From positions 7,318,001 to 7,378,000 of the forward strand of contig OU612068.1 in assembly GCA_914767715.1 (NCBI GenBank): DNA of 60,000 nucleotides. The letters run 5' to 3'. Each line of letters opens with the position of its first letter. Positions within the stretch are counted from its first letter, which is position 1. This document shows positions 12,666-25,431 of this stretch, piece after piece. The notes beneath the pieces are model-generated. The model had not been told where the DNA came from, searched no databases, and saw nothing but the letters and a program-made list of their open reading frames with translations. A program made the position numbers and the translations under genes. Source of the stretch: Membranipora membranacea. Its lineage: Eukaryota; Bryozoa; Gymnolaemata; Cheilostomatida; Membraniporidae.

Positions 12666-14118
12666 AATCAGGAGATATTATGACATAGTGTCAAATTATC
12701 ATCATCATGCCCGCCATCTTATCTCTGTTTTTATCTAACAAGGTGGATTTTAGTGATAGAGAATATTATGATGGTGCTATTAAAATAGAAAATTCCTGTA
12801 AATTTTTTCATTGTCACATCTCATATTCCTCCTTCAAGCACACAAACATGATTTGATTTGATACTTCACGGAGAATTAATTTTTTGTTGTTTCTATTTAT
12901 TACCTAGTATCCAGGTTTTGAGTTTTAACCACCTAGTTGGTATTTTGGGATAATGCACAAATTGTTAAGACTAGTTGGTCTTAGTTAGTCCAAGGAGTTT
13001 GAACATTGTACCTCCCTAGTTAGTCTATGTGGGTCTTACGTGTATATCAGATCTGTGGGAGTTTTTTTTTAATTTGTCCATTGCTATTCTCAGTATTACT
13101 TTGTTTTAGTGTAATGGATGCATAGTACAAGAGCTGTGCCGATTGTTTGTATTATTTATATTTTATTGGTCATCTCCTTATCATGCATTGTTTAATGCCT
13201 TTTACATCAGCTCATTTGGCCCTCCCAGAAACAGCTGAAATCCTCAGAAATATGACTGAAAATATGGTGAAACCACGTTTTATAGCCGAATTAGAGAATT
13301 ATGAAAATGGTAACACAATCAAATAAATTTTTGCCTACCACTTATATCCTATATTGCACAATAATTATACTACCAGGCATTGTAGATTAGCAAGCCATTA
13401 TAATGTAAACGCAATATCTCATCTTAGGTCGTCTTTATATTAATTTAGCATTCTCATGGCCAGTATTTGGAAGCTAGATGAGGTTTCTGCTCCTGGTCAG
13501 GACCAAGGAGTTGGAGTCTCTAACTCCTTGTCAGGACCAACCTCTATCTGAATAAAGTAATAGAACTTTTTATTCTAATTGCTTTCTTTTATACATAGGG
13601 GAAAGCTACCAAGTGTACTTCTTCCTCTACTTTAAATGTTGACATGAATCATAATCCTTGTGTTGTGGTCATAAATGGAAGATAAGCTGATATTTTAGCA
13701 TTTGACTTCGGGCAGGATAGGTGATATGAGTAACCGTACCTGTATCAAAAATGTTATAGTTATCATCTTCTTTTATTTTGTGAAAAAACAAGTCTGAATG
13801 GTTTTTTCTTCAGTAGAGTTCATCAGCGTGTAAGTGTTGAGTATCCTGGGTTCCAATTCCGCTGCAGTCTTTCTTGGGTTTGTTTTTCTCTCAAGTCTGT
13901 TCTGACCTGCCTCCAAACTGAGATCAAATAAACGCAGATACTGCCGCCTCCCAATTATGGCAACCACTGACACTCTGCTATTAAAGTTTCATTGCCTCTT
14001 ACATAATGAATGTATAAAAAATTGTACTGTCAAAAAAAGGACTCTCTTGTACCTCAAGTACCTGGTAAAAAGCAAGTCGAAATAGAATTTGTAGTCTATC
14101 AGTGTAGTGTGTGAAAGG
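12666..14118. other. Convergent intergenic region between SLC17 copies 2 and 3
   Basis: Holds the 3' flanks of two tail-to-tail genes. Sequence up to about 13130 resembles the 3' flank of SLC17 copy 1. A short hairpin built on ACCAAGGAGTT..AACTCCTTGT lies at about 13500-13535, and a GGGTTCCAATTCC motif near 13850 resembles a tRNA B box, possibly a worn SINE. No gene seen. Confidence 0.6.
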
Positions 14119-17100
14119 TTATATATCGTATTTTAGTTTTGATTGGTTGATACTATTGTCACTCTTTGCAGTAGAAGAATCGCCTTCATCACCAGCCTTT
14201 GTATCGTCAGGTAATCGCTCGTACAATGTACTATCCTTCGCCCAGCTTTGTACCTCACCGCTTCCCAGAACTGAGTATAGGATGATTCCAAACACATAGA
14301 TTTCAGCAGAAATGTAAAAAACGTTTCTCCATGTGGCACTTGTTGACTGAAAATATAACAGAAGTTGTGTAAACAATATGTTGTGATCATAGGACTGTCC
14401 CAGTTCCATAATCTGCGGCAGTCCTATGGTTGTGATGGGAAAATAAATTAATCTATATTTGTGTACGATTGGCTAATATCCAGGCCTCGCTACCGATGGC
14501 TGTCTAGTAACCTGTTCAGTTGATAACAGCTTGATGTACATAACCTCCCATTTTTAGGCTACATCCTAGCCTCTAGAATGTATCACACCTTCAATAAGAG
14601 AAATTAGGACACCTTGCAATCTTATATAGTGCAAGCCTAAATCTTCAGTTTTTTACTCATCAGTAAAGATCTTACGATATAGTAAAGTATATGAGATTTT
14701 TTACTGCGTATTACTTACATTTTCACTTGTTAGCCATCCAACAACCTGAGGTGCTAGAAAACCTGGTATCGTGGCAACTGTGTTCGTTATACCAAACAGC
14801 GTACCTAAAATTTAAAGTAAATATTATCAACAGCAGTAATGAAAATCAGGAGCATAAATATATAATATGAGAGTTGTCTTCTCATCAATTCAACTAATAG
14901 TCTAAGGCATAGATATTTATTATATATCAATGGTCTTAAATGATTCACAGTTAAAGTGACAGTCCTACTAGGCCATGTTTGGTATGGTTTTAAAGATCTC
15001 AGGCTGAAAAGTTATTAGGACATATGAAATAAAACAGCCTGTGAACCCAATTGCAGTAAAACTGCTGCAAAGTCTGAATGTTGGGATCATAGTGGATCAT
15101 AGTGATTTATTGCCTCACCTTGCTAAAATAATTGAAAAAAAAATTGCTATTTTCCACAATTTTCATTTTTTTTTATTATTTTTATTTGCCCTATGAATTC
15201 ACAATATTCGATTTACTGGGGCAATACATCCACTTTTCTAATGAGACTGACCCTTTAACTGGCTAGGTCTAAGATCGATGATAGGAATAAAAGGTATAAG
15301 AAGATGTAGGTATATCAAAGAATCTTACCTGCATATTTCGGAGCTATATCAGACTGATTGACGTTAGATGTGGCCTGTGAGAGACCATCAAAGGCTCCCG
15401 CTATACACAAGAGAACCACTGCTAAGTTATACTCACACCCCACATATCCAACTCCTACCAAACACGCAGCGGGACCGGAAAGGCCTAAAATGAGCAGTTA
15501 ATTTTGGAAATCACATACATTGTAATGAAATTTCAAATGGTTTTATTTTCCGGTTGAATCAAATTGAAAGTGAAAGGAGCCTTCTCATATGCAATCCTGA
15601 TGCAACCATCACATTGCAGGTCCATTGCGACCATAGACATATACATATAAATAAGAATTTAAATGTTTATAATTACAACCAAGAATGATATAATATATCA
15701 TTCTTGGTTGCAATCATAAACATATAAATTATATATAACGCTATAAGTCATTTTATGACTTATAGTCATAATATGACTTATAGCGTAATATAAGATATCT
15801 CATCTCATATTTTATATCTTCATGTTCATTTTACGAGTCAAGGTTCGTTCATTCACAACATACCCACTGCCAGAACAATTTTTCTAATGGTACCAGTCTT
15901 CATAATTCTCTTGGCTCTCATCTTATCAATGACCACACCAGAGAGAGATACTGTGATCCACATTGTCAGGTAGGGAATCGCAGACACCAGTGCATCCTGA
16001 AAACATAAATCGAACATAATCTGTAATATTACTTATTGCCAGTTTATGTACAACAAGATGAGTGACAATAATAGATAGAAAGATGCCATGCTTTATATTC
16101 CTCACATATCAGCTATACAGTTTCAAGTGTGAAACTTTTCATTTCACATCCTATTTTTGTGTTGAATAAATATGATCTTTGAATTATAAATTGTAAATTT
16201 GCTGGGAATTCCAACAATGTCTTTTTTACTTGAATTCAGAAGCTTGACTAGCTTTTTCCGGGATTTCCAGTATTGAATTATGGGACAGTCTTAGCTTTTA
16301 TGAAGCAAAATTTATGAATTTATGGCTAGTATAAGAGAAATGTGTTAACATTATGTATGACATACTATATCTCTATGTACTTGGCCATACTTACATTGGA
16401 GAGATTAAAATGCAGTACATCGGACATGAATGTTGGTAAACATGTAAGAAGTGTATAGAAGCCCCAGTTGTGGCAGAAGTGAGCGATAATTATCCCCCAA
16501 ACAGGAGCGGATGTCAATAAACTCAACCATGGAGTGTTCTTCAGCTAAAAAACAGGGGTGTAAGGTAAAATCATCCAATCTGGAATCTGGCATTGTGAGA
16601 ATTGACTCTATTAAAAACAGGCTAAACTTTTTATTAGACAGATAAAAGCTAGTCGAAATATCCATTTTAAAACCAATTTGTTTATATTGTGCAATTTGAA
16701 TCTTACTTGATATACATCAGTTCAGCAGCATGTCATGGTGCGTTGGGCAGTTGACCAGAGATGGTTTTTTAAGGCATTTGCTAACAAGGATTTAGAATAT
16801 TTAAACTGTCTCTTGAGTCTTGATCTGATCATATATATTGTCATGCTTTAATATGCTCACAACTAAATCTTGGAGTACCTTATCGGTAAATTTAGAAGAT
16901 AAAGACCATGAGAGGAGCGTGGTTAATTTCAATCGTAGTGTTCCCGGGCTGCTGAGATCACTTACTGTAATAACATTTTTACTTTTCTGCTTCTCCACCT
17001 CAGTTATTATATAAGTTTTCTCTTCTTCAGATATCCATCTGTGCTGCTCTGGTGTGTTTGCCGTGAATATCGCCCAGAAAATATACCAAAATATGCCGAT

Positions 17101-19572
17101 TCCGCCTGAAATGATTTTATATTGAGTCATAATGTAAATGTTTAAGATGATATCGACCAAGAGCCATACTGGCTTGGAACAGAATCAACTTTTTAACATA
17201 CCAAGGAGATGGTATGTTAGTTAGCGTGCTTGCTATATTCACTGCCTAGCGATTGGTGCCACAGGGTGCCACTAAAGGAGCGTTCATGATCGAATGTCTC
17301 AGTTCGTCAGATGCATATATCTCTATCTTTGTAACAAACATGCATCAAGGGGCTGTTGATATCATGTTTACAAAAGAATTGAAAAGCAAGCCACAGTGAT
17401 GGCCATGTCTATCACAACTGGCTCAACATATTTGATCATACCTACCAAATATGTAGAAGACGCTGGGCCAGCCGAGTGTATCACAAATAACTCCTGCTAG
17501 GGGTAATCCTATAACTGTCCCAAACTGCGCCCCGCCGTATGAGAGGGTGATGAGCTTACTCCTCTCCAGAGGAGGAGCCCACTCAGCCCACATGGCTGTC
17601 ATAGCAGGAAACGTCACACCCTTAACAGAACAATAACATAACAGAAGCAATATATCAGGTGTCCTACCAACAAAACCTATCAATTATAACATGGATGTGA
17701 ATATATTATGTAATTTTATACTGCGCGCAGAGAAATTTATTAGAATACGCCCCCCCCCCCCCCGTATTGGAAATTAAAGCAGATTAAAAATGGGATCACT
17801 GTTATACGAGTCAATTGATGTATACAAGCAAGTTATCTTTCATTACATGAACATTTGTTGAGATAAAATTATATGGATATCATTTTTATTCTATAGAAAG
17901 TATTTGGGGCCAAACTATTGACCATTGCAATACTTCACATGGATTGAATTCATGGATTTAATAGTCGTGAAATGGTCAGTTTTTTCATGCATAATACAAC
18001 CGATAAGCACACAAATATAACACTAATCAAAAACATAATAAAAACTTGCTCACCTCTCCCAAACCCTCTAAGATTCGGACCACAACCAGAACGTTGACAC
18101 TCCATTCTGCCACCCAAGGTGTAATGACGGTGAACACAGCTGTACATAACACTCCCAATCCAAACAGATGCTTGCCTCCATACCTGAAATGTTGATTAGT
18201 TCCATTATCGTACCAGAATCCAACCAGAGGATAACGTCTGATAGATTTGCCAATTTGTCTAACAATTATTATGACAATTACTGGTAAAGAGTGGAGTATA
18301 TGCAGTGAAAATGAGGTGTGGCTTACTTACTTTCCACCGAGCCAGCCTCCAGGTATCTGAGTACATAAGTACCCATAGAAGAATGACCCTAACACCAGTC
18401 CCTGAGTTTCTCTATCCCAGTCAAAACGTGGTCCTGCTGCCTTAGGTCTCTGAAAAAAAGTATAAAATTAAACTCTTCAGTCATATTGCTATATAATTAG
18501 AGATCATAACTCAACCGATGATTGATGAAACCTAGCTCAAAGTCCTCAAACCCTCAGTGAAGTTTCTATCATTTGATATTAAAGTTCATCGAAAAAATAC
18601 AGTTGCAGGCAAAAATAAAACAAAAGTAATCATATCTACTCAGCCAGATTGGGTTTGAAAACAGAATATAGCTACACTGTTCGAGGGTTGGCAGAGAAGC
18701 TGGAGTATTAGATTTCTATCTCCATCGGTACTCTGCCTTAAGGGGAGCAGAAGCTTCCGGGTTCGTGTCCCGTCAGGTCATGGATAGTGTCATTAAGTGC
18801 ATAAACCTTAACTGGGATCATAGACTCTTTCTGTGCTACATCAGTTACTCAGCAAGACTTACATACTACATCGAGCGCTTAGTTTTGCATAGGGTATCAT
18901 GGCTACATCCTACGAGAATATACATATCTATTTGGATTCTATAACATATTGTCATGACTCAAAATACATAATAAATGTTTCAATAGATCTCACGTACCAG
19001 AGTACTGTTGCCGCTGTCAGTGGCCGGACACTCATCACCACTGCTGGTATGTGTCGTGTTACCTGACACCATTGACACAATGGCTACACTTAGATTCACT
19101 CGCAGCATGTAGACATTCGCAAACCCGAAGAATGAGAGTATGGCCAGTTGATACCGCGCCGGAATGAGCTGGCGGCATCCTCGACCTATAATGTGAAAAG
19201 AGTAAAGTATGCAAGCATAGAAATGACGTGACCTTAGATTACGTTTGATCCACTTTGTCAGTATTCCCGCCGTTTCTATTCTACTGTCAAAACTCAAAAT
19301 GGAATTGGATCATGCTTGATCTGTGCAACATCCCACCAAAGCATATTAGGCATAAGGTCAGTACAGAATTCACCTCAGATCATTAGGTCTGAACTTGATG
19401 TCGGCCATATGAAGCCATATGTTTGCCAGCGAGTGTTATTGGGAGAGCCACCTCGATCTCATTTAGGAAACAAAATCATTTAAAAAGTGCATGGATGTCG
19501 ATCCTTACAAATGGAAGAGGCCTGACATATTACCTTTCACATAATTATACTTGATAAAATCCTACCTGTCAT
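14119..19572 (-). CDS. SLC17A5-like: Sialin-like SLC17 anion transporter, copy 3 (complete; His-to-Thr change)
   Basis: Eleven exons in gene order: 19566-19572, 18998-19185, 18331-18449, 18054-18183, 17446-17620, 16966-17105, 16395-16544, 15864-15996, 15329-15484, 14719-14804, 14119-14346 (TAA). Total 1512 nt, 503 residues. The first exon is the 7-nt ATGACAG; exon lengths match copy 2 exactly except for the last. N-terminus [15 protein letters not shown], then helix 1 and a loop with NTT and NST sequons. Helix 4 keeps the Arg and Glu residues, but the following segment reads [17 protein letters not shown]: a threonine replaces the histidine found in the other three copies and in human sialin. 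The acidic C-terminal tail is longer and unlike the other copies. Probably functional but altered in substrate or coupling; that is inference. Confidence 0.93.
15663..15788. repeat. Two adjacent hairpins in an intron of SLC17 copy 3
   Basis: 15663-15722 pairs ATGTTTATAATTACAACC with GGTTGCAATCATAAACAT around an ATGATATAATATATCAT centre. 15739-15788 pairs ACGCTATAAGTCAT with ATGACTTATAGCGT and contains a second internal ATGACTTATAG. Both are AT-rich and in the intron between the 133-nt and 156-nt exons. No family resemblance to the GCGCT-ended hairpins. Confidence 0.65.
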
Positions 19573-20212
19573 GTTATATCTTTGAGTTTATAGGCTTCCA
19601 AAGCTGCTCAGGGTAATGTGCAATCAAAGGTTGATAGCCAAAATGTTAAAAGCTAGTTAACATAGACTATATCATTGTATGAGAGTACTTATCAATACAC
19701 TGACTGTGATATGCACCAGTGGGGGTGAAATATTCTATAACCTCGTGATATCACAGAGCTATAGATAAAAGCTACTAGTGTCTGTTATCTCAATCTGATT
19801 GCTATACTTTGAGATAAAACTTAAACTAGTGGGTGCATAGAGCAGGAACCATGTGACCATCATATATCATTTCAAAGCTAAAATAAGATACATGCTTTAA
19901 CGGTGAAGGTTAGATAATATAACTCCAATCCTTGAGTATTATTTGTCAGACACAATATGATACAATTGAAGTTCATAAATTTTCAGAATTATGAATAATC
20001 TAGAAATAAATTAGTAGTCAATTAAAAGGACTGGCGATAATTTAAAAAAAATTCATAACTTGTGAGCAATGTGTAACGTAAAGGAAAACCCATATGCCCT
20101 ACACAAAGAGGAACAAAACAAATTCTCCCGCCTCTGAACCATCAAGAACAGAGAGTGATAATCTATCTAGAGTCATTTGGAGGATTTATACTGCATATTG
20201 CCATCACCATAA
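19573..20212. other. Intergenic: upstream of SLC17 copy 3, downstream of copy 4
   Basis: A gap of 640 bp between the start codon of copy 3 and the stop codon of copy 4, both on the minus strand. It must hold the promoter of copy 3 and the 3' UTR of copy 4. AT-rich, with no repeat or ORF that stands out and no clear TATA element placed. Confidence 0.6.
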
Positions 20213-23200
20213 TTAATAGTTCTGGTACGAATTGTTGACAGCGTTCACATTTTCAGTGGATCTATTCTCAGAGTCATCATCTTGTGGTAATTCTTCATAG
20301 TCGCCATCTTTTGCCCAGCTTTGAATATCCCCACTACCTAACAGTGTATACATAATGAAGCCGAATATGTATATCTCAGCAGATATATAAAAGACTGTCC
20401 TCCATGTGTCACTGGTGGACTACAATAAATCAGGAAACACAACAATCAGTCTTATGACACTGTTGGCGTAGAATATACTTCTTGATTGGCATGTGGTGTA
20501 ACAAAGTTAATATATTCTCCAAAAAGGATCAAATTTGATGGCATATCGGAATTATAACTGAAATTTCTGGCAAAATATTTTCTTAAATGTATTAGCTATC
20601 TGCAAGTGACTACATATTGGTACTCACATTTTTATCAGTGATCCATCCTACTACTTGAGGGGCCAGAAATCCTGGAATATTGCCAATGGTGTTATCTATC
20701 CCCATCAAGGTACCTAAAATCGCATTCAATAACAAGACCAGATCAAACGAATCATCTATATCCTTATACCCTATTTAAGGTAAACAAAATTGAGAAATAA
20801 CACACATATAATTGTCCCCTCTTATATGCGAAGAGCACGACTCCTGAGCTAACAAGAAAGGCCGGTACAATTAACCCTAAAAAATAAATAATATCTGTGA
20901 TGTTTAACATGATTGATGGTAGGACACGATTTAAAGGGCAACCAAGGTTTCGCAGCAATGCATTAATGGGTAGCAAATAATGTGCTGGGCAGAATCAGCT
21001 TTGTGCATTACACGATGCAAAACTCAAAGTAGTTGCTGACTCTAAGCTGGGTAACACTTCAGTTTAGGGGAGGTTCCAAGACTTTGCTGTAATAATTATA
21101 GAGCACAGGCTAAATAATAACAGGAACAGGAAACTGCTATGTGGTATTCTCTTTTAGCTGAGTTTGAGTACCTGATGGAAGAAATGTTTCACAAGAATTC
21201 TGGCTGAATAATCATCCGAATTATATTTTGTCTTTTTCCCCATGCAGAAGGTGCAATCTGCTATTAATCAATGGCCATCAATGAGAAGTTGTTTGAAACC
21301 TTGGTTGCCCTTTAACAATTTATCAGAGCGGCATTTTCGCTTTTCATTCATTACATGAATCATTATGGTGACCAATAAAACCTCACCAGCATATTTAGGT
21401 GCGATGTCTAGATGGTTAACACCTGTAGTTACTGATGATATTCCAGCAAAGCCACCAGCTATACATAATAGAATCACTGCCAAATCATAGTCACATCCTA
21501 CATATCCGACGCCAACCAAGCAACCAGCAGCAACAACATAACCTTAACAAAGATTAATCCATGTGAAATGGTTAAATTTCGCACTCAGAGGTGCATCACT
21601 TGTGGTGTGCTTTTCCAGCTAAATAAATCTGAAAGATAATAGGGAAACCACCTTAAGGAATTTCTTTTAGATTATAGCTCATGCAGATTCCTTCACTAGA
21701 TAAAGAAGCAACATTGTTAAGCGCATATCATTGTAGAATAATCTGGTGACATCACTTTAAGAAGGTACTCACGCATATGTTTTTATAGACTACGCTTCAA
21801 AGCCAGCGAAAACAACAACTATCTGTTATTGAGGGTTTACTACATTGCTTATACATTCATTTATTCTCTAACTGGTACTTACCTATACCGGTGGTTAATT
21901 TTCTGACAGCGCCAGTCTTAATCCAGCCTTTAGATCTAGCGACATCAGTTACTACAGCAGTTGTGTTCCCCATGATAAACAATGCCAGATAAGGCAGGCT
22001 AGAGAGTAGGGAATCCTGGAATAAGATAATATTAATAACAATAATAATATAATACAATGTAATACAAGAATAACATATAACATAACAATGATTTTTTATG
22101 AGGGGAGAGAGTCGTCGTCCATATAAGCATGAAAATGTGCCAAAAGCCTCAAGACATGGTCGTGATATAGGTGAAAATAAATATGTGTATACAAACAACC
22201 ATGACTGCATCATTTTCATGGATCAATTTTCAGAACAGCTCAGAACAGTATACCTTGGAAAGATTAAAGTGGAGCACATCAGACATGAATATTGGTAGAC
22301 AGGTTAGTAATGTATAGAGCGCCCAGCTGTAACAGAAGTGAGCGATCATTAATCCCCATACCGGTACACTGGTGAGAATACTAAACCATGGAGTGTTCCT
22401 GAACTGTAAGATAAGATACACAAGGTACAGATAATTATAAATACATATTGCAAACGATGAAAAGGTCATGCCTGAAATTTTAAGTATCTTTTCAAATTGA
22501 AATTAGAGACATAGTAGTTTTGGATTTTCACAAAAGTTGATACCCCAACTGAGGCCAACTTCAAATTCAAGGCCTTTGATTCGGTATGTTTGACCGGGAG
22601 TTCAAACCATATTGGAGGCACATCCTCACCTGTTTCACACCGTCATCCTCTGATGTATCTACTTTTACGTACACCCGTCTTCAGACTAACTCATGCAAAG
22701 ATGTGACTACATGAAAAGCATGCTGGCAAGCTAGATATTCCCAGGGATCCTAGCAATGGGCAGAGTAAGCCCTGATAACCGTAATACACATATTGTGAAG
22801 TAAGATAGGGAGCAAGTGGTTGAATGAAATATATGGTACACCAGGGCAGTGGTCACCACTCCAAGCAACACGTAGCATTATTGCTCATAAGCAATCATAA
22901 ACTTATTGGTGATGGTGAATTGGGGTTGGTCGCTAGCCTCGGGTGTAAGAATGTCTTCACCACATTTTATGACAAAACAGGTATTGAGTTGCTGATTATG
23001 ACTAGGACATTGCAGACAAGATAAATTGACTTTCTAATTTACAATTAATTTTTTGTTTTCTGTGGATATGCTAGTTCAAATAATCACACTAGACTTTTGT
23101 ACACGTACAGTAATATCTCCTTTCTTCTTGATCCGCTGCTTTGATAATGAAGTAATAATGTAGGTTTTTTCTTTTTCAGATATCCAGCGATGTGATTCTG

Positions 23201-25431
23201 GATTATCAGCAGTGAATATCAGCCAGAAAATATACCAGACTACTCCGATCCCACCTGGTGAATAGAGTCCAAATAAAACAGATAAAGTCACACTTATAAA
23301 CTCAAAGTTCTCGACCTAGCACCAGTATATTGGAGTTTTTTGGACAATATGATAGTGAAGGGAACCTATGACTGAAAGAGTCGTACTGCCAAAATAGCAA
23401 AATGGATGTTTTCTTCAGTTTGCCAGTATCACCATTATGGCTCTGTCACACACGCAGATATACCCGCTGTTAACAAATCAAAAAGTTGTTCCTGCAATCA
23501 TACAGAGTGCACGGCTTATTACCATGATGCTGCAATTGACATACGCCGTACACAGAGTTGATGAGCTTAACGTAACTTATACTGCAAGGATACTGGTAAC
23601 ATGATCTCACCAGATAGATAGAATACACTGGGCCATCCGAGATTATCACACAAATAACCAGAAAGTGGTAAAGCAATAACTGTTCCGAAAGAAGCACCAC
23701 TATATGACATCACAAGTAGTTTGGTCCTCTCCATTGGGGGTGCCCATTCCGCCCACATGGCATGCATTGCCGGAATAGTCACTCCCTGAAAGCATACTAT
23801 AATTCAGCATCGATGGATTTTTATTGAGACCAAATTCGATAATGTAACTTTCAATTCAATTTAGTTAATTATAGCCGAAATAGCTTGGCAGCTCTCATGA
23901 AAATACACAGGGTAATCTAGCATCCAGTAATGGATGTCATAGCTGAGATTATCAGAGCTGACTATGATTATTGAAAGTAATGATAACTTTTCATTATAAG
24001 GTCACATTAATTGTTTTCAATGTACAAAGAATGGTATATTAAACGAATTCACTTGATTATTTTTATTTATTTGTGTCCAGTATGGTCTCCTTTGTGCAGG
24101 TTACTAGATAGGCAAATAAAATTGACGCATGTATATATGATATCAGATGGCATTAATTGGAAACAACTTGTTTTCAATTCATATTTTGATGACTTACCTC
24201 ACCCAAACCCTCGATGACTCTGACCATAATAAGCATATATACATTCCACTCTGCTACCAGAGGACTGATAAGAGTGAACAAAGCTGTTATCAACATACCA
24301 CCTCCCAACAAGTGCTTACCTCCATACCTGAAAGAAAACATATGCAAAATGGTAGATAAGTATACAATTTTAACTTCTATAAGTACAATCTTACTTACAT
24401 GCGTTATGTAAACATGTAAACACAATGAAATTCACACAACACATGTAATGCACCGAATAATTGTAGAGACATGATACATGATGATATATATATGGTCATA
24501 TACATAGAGACAGCTAACATCACAATTCCTCTAAGGTACCTCGTTAGTCCAACAGAGACATAATAAATGTACATTTCCTAGAGACATACACCAAATGTAC
24601 TTTTCCTTGCAGCTTGCATAACTGACAGTTGTACTTACTTGTTAGCGAGCCAGCCGCCGGGAAGTTGGGTAACCACATATCCATAAAAGAATGAGCTCAA
24701 TACCAGACCTTGTGTATCCCTGTCCCAGTCATATCGTTGACCTGGTGATTTTAAGGGCTGAAAGAATGTTTATTAATTGTTTGAAGCTTGAAGTTTGTTT
24801 ATTACCTAATTTCTAATATCCATCCTGTAATAGGTTGATAGCATCGAAAGTATGGCACATAAATAAAACAAAATAAAAGGAGTCTGAGCAACATTAGTTG
24901 AAAAAACTAATGTAAAATTGTTGTAAAGTAACGGTTTCCATATGATAAACATTTAATTGAGGGTGAATCATGAACAGAGCATCCAGATCAGAAAACATGA
25001 ATGATACTCGACATATTGACTGGTGTCATGAGATATACATACTACAGAGCTATTGTCACTGTCCGTCGCAGGGCACTCGTCTGTTGGGCTTTTGTGAGTG
25101 CTGTTTCCTGTTACCATGGAAACCAGGGCAACACTGAGGTTCACTCTTAGCGCATATACAAGTGAAAATCCAACAAATGCCAGAGCAGCTAACTGATAGC
25201 GAACTGGTACCAAGCGGCAGCAGACTCCACCTGTATATATACAAGAGATAATCGTGTAATAACATGTTGTTACTTTCTTTTGTTTATAACATACTTATAT
25301 GGAAACCTCAATAAAAAGGTATCATACACATGATACATGGACTTTATGTTCCCAACATTGTGGATACCTATAGTCAATACACAGCAATATATAAAAAGAC
25401 ATCAGAAGTACATACCTGGTCCACCTGCCAT
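20213..25431 (-). CDS. SLC17A5-like: Sialin-like SLC17 anion transporter, copy 4 (complete)
   Basis: Eleven exons in gene order: 25416-25431, 25043-25230, 24639-24757, 24198-24327, 23611-23785, 23109-23254, 22254-22403, 21883-22015, 21387-21542, 20628-20713, 20213-20419 (TAA). Total 1506 nt, 501 residues. The start exon is 16 nt (MAGGP plus one base) and exon 6 is 146 nt versus 140 in the others; both are in-frame changes. The N-terminus [18 protein letters not shown] lacks a dileucine signal. The loop after helix 1 carries NST and NSS sequons, helix 4 reads [20 protein letters not shown], and the C-terminus has [12 protein letters not shown]. This is the most divergent copy. A recent MITE sits in the intron after the 156-nt exon. 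Family assignment is firm; substrate is not. Confidence 0.92.
20935..21311 (+). mobile_element. 377-bp MITE with TTAA target sites, copy B
   Basis: Same termini, internal sequence and length as copy A (12010-12386), with TTAA at 20931-20934 and 21312-21315. I count five substitutions over 377 bp by eye. It is in a different intron of a different SLC17 copy, and the outer flanks differ, so it is a separate insertion and was not carried along by gene duplication. Confidence 0.85.
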
